Both the position numbers and the translations under genes were made by a program. Positions 7,604 through 12,819 of a stretch of 12,819 nt of DNA are shown piece after piece. Every line of letters begins with the position of its first letter. The first letter of the stretch is position 1. Origin of the DNA: Atopobiaceae bacterium (GTDB taxonomy: Bacteria; Actinomycetota; Coriobacteriia; Coriobacteriales; Atopobiaceae); assembly GCA_015258485.1 (NCBI GenBank), contig JABZIF010000026.1:1-12819 (forward strand), read 5' to 3'. The notes beneath the pieces were generated by a model, which had not been told where the DNA came from, searched no databases, and was given only the letters and a program-made list of their open reading frames with translations.

Positions 7604-8011
7604 TTACGCCTCCCTATCAGCAGACTCTTGAGATGCAATAGGATAGCCAAACTCATCTTTATTCACATTAAGAGTTGGCGGAATCACTTCAAGTGCCCGA
7701 GCAATACGTTCAGCTTCATCTGTAGTGGTATCGATTTTGAAATCAATCTCTGGGGTCACGCGCCAATTAAGTGAATGACCAAAATGAGAGCGAATTCTGC
7801 CCTTTGCACGTCTAAGAGCTGCAAGAACTGTATCATAGCGATCAGGCTCGCAGCTTACATAAGCACGCATAAAAGACTTGTCAATCGAGACCTCGCAGCC
7901 TGTAATAGTTACAAGCTGGAGATCTGGATCAGAAATTTCATACAAGAGAATCCAGCTAAGCTTTTCTCGAGCAAGCTCATTGGCACGACGAGAATACTGA
8001 TTTTGCTTCAC
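7604..8011 (-). CDS. rbfA: 30S ribosome-binding factor RbfA
   Basis: Small KH-fold protein that binds the 30S subunit during late 16S rRNA maturation and helps in cold adaptation. The 135 residues are the usual family length. The N-terminal pattern NQYSRRANELAREKLSWILL (4-23) and the signature LNWRVTPEIDFKIDTTTDEAERI (81-103) identify it. The start is GTG at 8009-8011, four bases after an ideal AAGGAGG Shine-Dalgarno (8016-8022) that lies directly against the infB stop codon. Its last codons contain the Shine-Dalgarno of the following phosphoesterase gene, so the two are probably translated together. The neighbours infB and rimP fit a ribosome-assembly and initiation operon. Confidence 0.95.
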   Translation of the reverse strand: MKQNQYSRRANELAREKLSWILLYEISDPDLQLVTITGCEVSIDKSFMRAYVSCEPDRYDTVLAALRRAKGRIRSHFGHSLNWRVTPEIDFKIDTTTDEAERIARALEVIPPTLNVNKDEFGYPIASQESADREA

Positions 8012-8022
8012 GCTGCCTCCTT

Positions 8023-10656
8023 TTACTCGGTACGAGCCACCTGCTCAATACGATATGCCTCAAGCTGATCTCCCGGCTTAATATCCTGGAAGTTCTCAAG
8101 GCCAATACCGCACTCATAGCCAGACTTAACGCTCTTAACGTCATCTTTAAAGCGTCTCAGTGATGCAATCTTTCCGTCGTAGACAACAAAACCGTCACGA
8201 ATCAAACGAATATTATCGTCACGAGAAATCTCACCATCAGAAATCATGCAACCTGCAGCAATTCCGACCTTTGGCACCTTGAAGGTATCACGTACTTCAG
8301 CAGTACCGGTTTGGACTTCTTGCTCAGTTGGTTTGAGCATGCCAATTCTAGCAGCATCAATCTCTTCGATTGCCTTGTAAATAACACTATAAGTTCTAAT
8401 CTCAACGCCATCACGCTCTGCAGCAGCCTTTGCCTTAGCATCAGGTCTTACACCAAAACCAATAATAATTGCATTGGATGCGTCTGCAAGAACAACGTCT
8501 GTTTCGGTAATGCCACCAACAGCAGAGTGAATAGTACTAATACGTACCTCAGACTGATCCATCTTATCTAAGGAGTCCTGGAGAGCCTCGATGGAGCCTT
8601 GAACATCGGCCTTGATAATAAGATTAAGTTCCTTGACATCACGATCTGCCATAGTATCAAAGAGGTTCTCAAGGGTAACGTGCTTAACACGGTTCTGCTC
8701 TTCGATACGAGCCTTAAGAGCGCGCTGATCGGCAAGCTCACGAGCGTCACGTTCCTCCTGGAAGACGCGGAACTCATCGCCTGCACCAGGAACGGTCTGC
8801 AGACCAAGAATTTCTACTGCATCAGATGGACCTGCAGAATCAACAGTATTACCCTTTGGATCAAGCATTGCTCTCACACGACCAAAAGCCATACCTGCTA
8901 CAAGTGCATCTCCAATATGGAGCGTACCACGAGTAACCAAAACGGTTGCAACAGAGCCGCGACCGCGATCTAACTTTGCCTCTAAAACATTACCTGACGC
9001 AAACGTATCTGGATTGGCCTTAAGCTCAAGGACATCTGCCTGGAGAAGAACAGTTTCAAGCAAATTATCAATACCAAGATTTTGCTTAGCAGAAATGTCA
9101 ACGAACATATTCTGTCCGCCCCACTCCTCAGGGATAATGCCGTATTCAGTAAGCTCCTGACGCACACGATTTGGATCTGCACCGGGCTTATCAATTTTAT
9201 TGACTGCTACAACAATAGGAACACCAGCTGCTTTAGCATGGTTAATTGACTCTACAGTCTGCGGCATAACACCGTCATCTGCAGCAACAATCAAAATAAC
9301 AATATCAGTTACCTTAGCACCACGGGCGCGCATTGCCGTAAAGGTCTCATGACCAGGAGTATCAATGAAGGTAATCTCACGGCCATTAATGGTAACCTGA
9401 GATGCACCAATAGCCTGGGTAATACCGCCGGCCTCGCCTGCAGCAACACCCGTATGACGGATTGCATCAAGAAGCGAAGTTTTACCATGATCGACATGGC
9501 CCATAACAGTAACTACTGGAGGACGAGGCTTTAGATCTTTAGGATCATCGTAGAAGGTAAAGGAATTCTCCTCTTCCTTGGACATAATCTTAATTTCACG
9601 GCCTAAATCGTCCGCAACAATTTCAATAAGGTCATCAGACATGGTCTCAGTGAGCGTAAGAGGATTGCCCAATAAAAAGAGGCGCTTAATGATGTCGTTT
9701 GCAGGAACACCAAGAAGCTCCGAAAGCTCAGCAACCGTTGAACCTTGTGGAACTTTAACAGTATCAAGCTGAGTAATATCCTGATCATTGGCAAGAGCCT
9801 GCTCAATACGCTGCTCTTTTGCTGCTTCCTCTGCCTGTTTCTGTCGACGCTCTTTACGCTTTTTACGACGGCCTGTTGACTCACGACTCGCCTCTTCAAT
9901 AGCAACACGTGCTTCATCTAAAATACGACTTCTGTTGTAAGCTTCTGCCTCACGAGCCATACGGCTATAACGGTCTTCACCATCATCTCCACCACGACGG
10001 CCCTTTTTACGCTTATTAGGACGCTCATCAGACATCGGCATGTCATCACGATCGTTAAAGTTTTTATGACGAGAAGAACCATGTAACTCGTTTGCTTTTG
10101 CCCGAGCATGGTTTCTAGAACCCTTCTCATTCTTTTTCTGCGCTGCAGATTCTGCCGCCTGCTGCTTAAGAACTTCTTCCTGCTGAGCAATTTGATCGAG
10201 CAAGTTATTAAAAGAAGGAGTTGTCTTAGGAGCGGTATCTTTAATACGATTTCGTGCAGCTTCTTCAGCCTTACGGCGCTTCTTCTCTTCTTCAGCACGA
10301 CGACGCTCTTCGGCCTTCTTACGTGCGGCCTCTTCTTTAGCGCGCTTCTTCTCTTCTTCAGCACGCTCAGCTTCTCGCCGAGCTTCTGCCGCTAAACGCT
10401 CAGCTTCTGCTGCCTCTGCAGCAGCTTTAGCTTCTTCGGCAGCCGCTTTTTCCTCAGCAGCCTTTTGCGCTGCAATCTCTGCGGCGCGAGCCTCCATAAT
10501 TGGCTTCAGCTTTTTACGAACAATAGAAACATATGCATCTTCAAGTGTAGAAGAAGCAGATTTTGCAGGAATCTTCATGTCCGCAAGGTGTTCGAGCAAT
10601 TCCTTACTCGCCATACCATATTCTTTGGCAAGATCATGCACACGTGTTTTTGCCAT
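8023..10656 (-). CDS. infB: Translation initiation factor IF-2
   Basis: GTPase that brings formylmethionyl initiator tRNA to the 30S subunit and promotes 50S joining. The 877 residues start with an IF2N helical domain (1-52, [19 protein letters not shown]). A long charged linker follows (about 53-285): an Ala/Glu/Lys/Arg-rich, coiled-coil-like part to about 140, then a polar basic part. A second IF2N-like domain covers about 298-350. The G domain has G1 GHVDHGKT (386-393), GGITQAIG (410-417), DTPGHE (432-437), NKID (486-489) and SAK (522-524). Domains II, III and the C-terminal fMet-tRNA-binding domain follow, ending in [23 protein letters not shown]. The start ATG 10654-10656 has GGAAGG eight bases upstream. 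The gene is separated from nusA by 42 bases, with no ylxR-like gene between, although one is often present in this position in Gram-positives. Confidence 0.97.
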   Translation of the reverse strand: MAKTRVHDLAKEYGMASKELLEHLADMKIPAKSASSTLEDAYVSIVRKKLKPIMEARAAEIAAQKAAEEKAAAEEAKAAAEAAEAERLAAEARREAERAEEEKKRAKEEAARKKAEERRRAEEEKKRRKAEEAARNRIKDTAPKTTPSFNNLLDQIAQQEEVLKQQAAESAAQKKNEKGSRNHARAKANELHGSSRHKNFNDRDDMPMSDERPNKRKKGRRGGDDGEDRYSRMAREAEAYNRSRILDEARVAIEEASRESTGRRKKRKERRQKQAEEAAKEQRIEQALANDQDITQLDTVKVPQGSTVAELSELLGVPANDIIKRLFLLGNPLTLTETMSDDLIEIVADDLGREIKIMSKEEENSFTFYDDPKDLKPRPPVVTVMGHVDHGKTSLLDAIRHTGVAAGEAGGITQAIGASQVTINGREITFIDTPGHETFTAMRARGAKVTDIVILIVAADDGVMPQTVESINHAKAAGVPIVVAVNKIDKPGADPNRVRQELTEYGIIPEEWGGQNMFVDISAKQNLGIDNLLETVLLQADVLELKANPDTFASGNVLEAKLDRGRGSVATVLVTRGTLHIGDALVAGMAFGRVRAMLDPKGNTVDSAGPSDAVEILGLQTVPGAGDEFRVFQEERDARELADQRALKARIEEQNRVKHVTLENLFDTMADRDVKELNLIIKADVQGSIEALQDSLDKMDQSEVRISTIHSAVGGITETDVVLADASNAIIIGFGVRPDAKAKAAAERDGVEIRTYSVIYKAIEEIDAARIGMLKPTEQEVQTGTAEVRDTFKVPKVGIAAGCMISDGEISRDDNIRLIRDGFVVYDGKIASLRRFKDDVKSVKSGYECGIGLENFQDIKPGDQLEAYRIEQVARTE

Positions 10657-10698
10657 ATATGAAACCTTCCGGTTGACGGGATAGTTACAAGTGGACTA

Positions 10699-11940
10699 CT
10701 AAATCAGAGAATCGGGATCTGAAGAAACCTCAGCATTTTCCATCTCGTCATGAATTCCACAAAAATCAGAACCAGGGCGTGCCATATTTCTACACGGTAC
10801 ACCGCTGGAGCTAACATACTTACAACGATGAACAACCTCTTCTTCGTTAGTAGTTTCTTCTACCGTTTCAGGAAGGTTATTCAAAATACTTGCAGCAAGA
10901 GTCTCGTTCTTGATATCAATGTGAAGACCAGTTAAACGAGCAGCAAGACGAGCATTCTGTCCCTCTTTACCAATTGCCAATGACAGTTGATCATCAGGAA
11001 CAATAACAGTTGCGTGACCTGTCTCGCCATCAACAATAACACGAGAAACACGTGCAGGTGAAAGAGCAGATGCTACGCAACGAGCTGCATCATCAAACCA
11101 AGGTACAACATCAACGCGCTCTCCACGCAACTCAGAAACTACAGTTCTCACACGACTACCCTTTGGACCAACACAGGCTCCAACTGGATCTAAACGATCA
11201 TCAACAGAGGAGACAGCAATTTTTGAACGAACGCCTGCTTCACGTGCAATAGAACGAATGCTAACAACACCGTCATAAACCTCTGGAACCTCAAGCTCAA
11301 AGAGACGACGGATCAAATCGGGATGAGTACGAGAAACAACAATTGGTGGACGCTGACGTTCACCACGAACTGCAGGCTGCGTAGTATTAGGGTCGCGTAC
11401 ATCCACAATAATTGCTTTGATACGCTGATTATGAAGGTAGCGCTCTCCCGCTGGACGCTCATCACGCTCGTCAGGGAAACGACGCTGGTCAAAATGTGGA
11501 AGCTCGGCTTCAACGCCTTCACGAATTTTAATGATGGTAAAGTCGGGTGTAGATTGAAGAACGGTACCGGTAATAATGTCACCGATTCTTCCACGGAACT
11601 CCTCATAAATTTGAGCGCGTGCAGCATTTCGAACCAAATTTTTAATTTCAATTTTTGCTTGAGAAGCTGCAAAACGACTGGTATCTGGTGGAGTTACATC
11701 AACTTCATCAAACTCGGTATACTCGCCAGTCTCTTCATCAGGCTCTCCCTTAGGAACAAGCTCGTATACATAAACACGTCCCGTAGCTCGGTCAATAGTA
11801 ACACGAGCGCCATAAGGAAGATGGAGTACATCACCATAACTTTTTGCCAACGACTGCTCAAGGCGATCAAGCAAATACAACTCATCAATGTGCTTTTCCT
11901 GACAAAGCAGCATCAATGCTTCCATCATCTCAGATGCCAT
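10699..11940 (-). CDS. nusA: Transcription termination/antitermination factor NusA with a Cys/His C-terminal tail
   Basis: Binds elongating RNA polymerase and modulates pausing, intrinsic termination and antitermination. The 413 residues show the N-terminal polymerase-binding domain (about 1-118), the S1 domain (about 119-202, GDIITGTVLQSTPDFTIIKI), KH1 (about 205-285, with GPKGSR at 258-263) and KH2 (about 286-345, with IGKEGQNARLA at 323-333). The acidic repeats of E. coli NusA are absent, as in most Gram-positives. Instead, after an acidic spacer, residues 373-397 carry Cys373-X9-Cys383-X10-Cys394-X2-His397, which looks like a small zinc site. ATG 11938-11940 has AAAGGA seven bases upstream. 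The gene ends in two tandem TAG codons. It begins 17 bases after rimP and leads into infB, the standard nusA-operon order. The core assignment is firm; the metal site is inference. Confidence 0.97.
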   Translation of the reverse strand: MASEMMEALMLLCQEKHIDELYLLDRLEQSLAKSYGDVLHLPYGARVTIDRATGRVYVYELVPKGEPDEETGEYTEFDEVDVTPPDTSRFAASQAKIEIKNLVRNAARAQIYEEFRGRIGDIITGTVLQSTPDFTIIKIREGVEAELPHFDQRRFPDERDERPAGERYLHNQRIKAIIVDVRDPNTTQPAVRGERQRPPIVVSRTHPDLIRRLFELEVPEVYDGVVSIRSIAREAGVRSKIAVSSVDDRLDPVGACVGPKGSRVRTVVSELRGERVDVVPWFDDAARCVASALSPARVSRVIVDGETGHATVIVPDDQLSLAIGKEGQNARLAARLTGLHIDIKNETLAASILNNLPETVEETTNEEEVVHRCKYVSSSGVPCRNMARPGSDFCGIHDEMENAEVSSDPDSLI

Positions 11941-11957
11941 GAATAAATCCTTTCTAT

Positions 11958-12452
11958 CTACTTCTTAGCCGGAGTCGAGAAGTCAAAGACTGGCTTAATA
12001 GTGCACTTTTTTACCTCAGCCAAATCTACAATTACCGTATCGTTTTCTACTTCAAGAGAAATGGTTGTACCTTCAATACCAAGAAGCTTGCCTGTAAACT
12101 TACGACGTCCTTCAGTTGCCGTAGTAATAAGCTGCACTTCTTGTCCTGCAAAACGCTCAAAATCCTTTGCACGGCGAAGGGGTCTTGCCATACCTGGAGA
12201 AGAAACCTCCAACGTAAAAGATGCTGGAAATGGATCCAACTCATCAATCGTGTCGGAAATCCACGAAGTCTCCTGAGCAACTTCATCTAAAGAAATAATC
12301 TTTGCCTGCGGATCATCGTGATCAATACGTACTCTAACCACAGGATTTTTTAATGAGCCAACAATTTCTACATCTACAATATCAATATGATGACTAAAAG
12401 CTGCATGCTCAAGCGCTTCTAAAATCTTTTGTGTCGCGCCTTCGTTTTGCAT
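11958..12452 (-). CDS. rimP: Ribosome maturation factor RimP
   Basis: Assists assembly of the 30S subunit. The 164 residues match the usual family length and two-domain fold. The N-terminal alpha/beta domain (about 7-82) contains IDIVDVEIVGSLKNPVVRVRID (23-44). The family signature LEVSSPGMARPLRRAKDFERF (81-101) joins it to the C-terminal SH3-like domain (about 103-155). I chose ATG 12450-12452 because the near-perfect Shine-Dalgarno AGGAGG (12458-12463) lies five bases upstream. A longer open frame reaching 12512 would run through the leader hairpin and has no ribosome binding site. It is the first gene of the rimP-nusA-infB operon and follows its promoter and a leader hairpin. The stop is 17 bases before nusA. 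Confidence 0.95.
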   Translation of the reverse strand: MQNEGATQKILEALEHAAFSHHIDIVDVEIVGSLKNPVVRVRIDHDDPQAKIISLDEVAQETSWISDTIDELDPFPASFTLEVSSPGMARPLRRAKDFERFAGQEVQLITTATEGRRKFTGKLLGIEGTTISLEVENDTVIVDLAEVKKCTIKPVFDFSTPAKK

Positions 12453-12479
12453 TGTAACCTCCTCATCTACATACAGAAA

Positions 12480-12510
12480 GGAAGCGGGGTCAAAACACAA
12501 CCCCACTTCC
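12480..12510 (-). promoter_or_regulatory. Strong stem-loop in the rimP leader
   Basis: On the minus strand GGAAGTGGGGT and ACCCCGCTTCC form an 11-bp stem with one G-U pair around a 9-base loop. It starts about 20 bases after the predicted transcription start and ends 27 bases before rimP. A short imperfect T-rich stretch (TTTCTGT) follows, so it could work as an attenuator. Other roles are a 5' stabiliser or a protein-binding site. From memory, GC-rich GAAGTGGG-type hairpins ahead of rimP occur in other Gram-positives, but I cannot verify this here. Confidence 0.7.
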
Positions 12511-12536
12511 AACAGATAGCAACTACGATTAGAAAA

Positions 12537-12565
12537 ATCCTACGAGAAAACACTTATCTTGTCAA
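12537..12565 (-). promoter_or_regulatory. Sigma70-type promoter of the rimP-nusA-infB operon
   Basis: On the minus strand, the consensus -35 TTGACA (12560-12565) and -10 TAGGAT (12537-12542) are separated by 17 bases. Transcription would start near 12530, giving a leader of about 78 bases before rimP. This is the best promoter-like sequence upstream of the long gene run. It lies inside an imperfect inverted repeat (12544-12574). Confidence 0.75.
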
Positions 12566-12574
12566 GTGCTTCTC
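12544..12574. repeat. Imperfect inverted repeat overlapping the rimP promoter and leuS 3' flank
   Basis: On the minus strand, GAGAA-G-CACTT and AAGTG-TT-TTCTC form two 5-bp stem blocks separated by a small internal mismatch, around the loop GACAAGAT. It starts 2 bases after the leuS stop, and a T-run (GGATTTTTC) lies a few bases further on. It may be a weak leuS terminator, an operator over the promoter, or both. Confidence 0.4.
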
Positions 12575-12576
12575 TC

Positions 12577-12819
12577 TTACGCAACAATATTGACCAGGCG
12601 ACCTTTTACTACAATAACCTTTTTAATCTCTTTTCCTTCAAGCTGATCAGCGATTGCTTCTTTTGCAGCAACCTCAAGCTCTTCATCACTTGCATCAGCA
12701 GAAACTTCAATACGAGCACGTACTTTGCCTTTAAGCTGTACGGCTATCTCTATCGTGTTGCTCTTAGCCTGCTCAGGATCAAACTCCGGCCAAGGCTGAT
12801 GGTATACAGGAATATCTTT
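12577..12819 (-). CDS. leuS: Leucyl-tRNA synthetase LeuS, C-terminal end only
   Basis: Attaches leucine to tRNA-Leu. Only the last 80 residues and the TAA stop are inside the window; the rest continues beyond base 12819. The visible part contains the conserved LeuRS C-terminal pattern: PWPEFD, VQLKGKVRARIEVSADASDEELEVAAKEA, and EGKEIKKVIVVKGRLVNIVA at the end. This is the small C-terminal domain that contacts the tRNA. It is on the same strand as the rimP operon, 124 bases upstream of the rimP start and 2 bases from the inverted repeat that may end its transcript. The frame is open to the window edge. Confidence 0.92.
   Translation of the reverse strand, partial: KDIPVYHQPWPEFDPEQAKSNTIEIAVQLKGKVRARIEVSADASDEELEVAAKEAIADQLEGKEIKKVIVVKGRLVNIVA

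Noticed and set aside
7604..7656. Longer nrnA start (ATG at 7654-7656) overlapping rbfA by 53 bases
   Set aside because: Poor ribosome binding site and extra residues unlike the family start; the TTG at 7597-7599 has a strong Shine-Dalgarno at normal distance.
9918..10364. 148-codon minus-strand frame rich in Lys/Arg/Leu inside infB
   Set aside because: It is the shifted-frame reading of the repetitive Ala/Glu/Lys linker of IF-2, with no start signal of its own.
11323..11946. Long open frame (207 codons) on the plus strand opposite nusA
   Set aside because: Its protein has no recognisable motif, its frame mirrors the constrained codons of nusA, and no ribosome binding site or promoter fits. 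It is a shadow of nusA.
12453..12512. 20-residue N-terminal extension of rimP
   Set aside because: It is the translation of the leader hairpin and Shine-Dalgarno region; the ATG at 12450-12452 has AGGAGG at ideal spacing.
1..12819. CRISPR arrays, insertion sequences, phage or toxin-antitoxin genes
   Set aside because: No regularly spaced repeats, no transposase or integrase motifs and no small paired genes were seen; every large frame belongs to a recognised housekeeping family.

Overview
The window looks like a chromosomal housekeeping segment from a low-to-moderate-GC actinobacterium, most likely of the Coriobacteriia (Atopobium/Fannyhessea/Lancefieldella type). I infer this from overall protein character, the AT-leaning third codon positions, the strong AAGGAGG-type Shine-Dalgarno sequences and the primary sigma factor with its long acidic N-terminus. 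No 16S or other decisive taxonomic marker is present, so the placement is an inference. Every gene I can support lies on the minus strand, so transcription runs from the right end of the window to the left.

Right edge (12577-12819): the last 80 codons of leuS. A 124-base gap follows, holding a good sigma70-type promoter (TTGACA, 17-base spacer, TAGGAT) inside an imperfect inverted repeat, and then a strong leader hairpin. This promoter should drive the long block that follows.

Central block (about 1233-12452): rimP, nusA, infB, rbfA, a DHH/DHHA1 phosphoesterase (nrnA-like), truB, ribF, dnaG and rpoD. From rimP to dnaG the genes are separated by 4 to 42 bases or overlap by 4 bases (nrnA/truB), so they read as one operon. 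RimP and RbfA mature the 30S subunit; NusA acts on elongating RNA polymerase; IF-2 places initiator tRNA; NrnA degrades short oligoribonucleotides; TruB makes pseudouridine 55 in tRNA; RibF makes FMN and FAD. DnaG and RpoD are the usual DNA replication/transcription pair of the macromolecular synthesis operon, here attached to the end of the nusA-infB operon. A 113-base AT-rich gap before rpoD may carry an extra promoter. There is no ylxR-like gene between nusA and infB. NusA carries a C-terminal tail with a C-X9-C-X10-C-X2-H motif. DnaG has C-X3-C instead of C-X2-C in its zinc finger. Four consecutive genes (rbfA, nrnA, truB, ribF) begin with GTG or TTG behind clear Shine-Dalgarno sequences.

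Left part: tRNA-Asn(GTT) with its own promoter (TTGCAA, 17 bases, TATACT) and an intrinsic terminator, then about 280 AT-rich bases without a gene. At the left edge is the 5' part of a Tat-type lipoprotein of the MglB galactose/glucose-binding family, which appears to lack the first ~80 residues of the normal mature protein.

I do not see a mobile element, CRISPR array, phage gene or a clearly new multi-gene system. The best leads are the shortened MglB-like lipoprotein, the NusA metal-site-like tail, the DnaG zinc-finger variant and the regulatory region before rimP.
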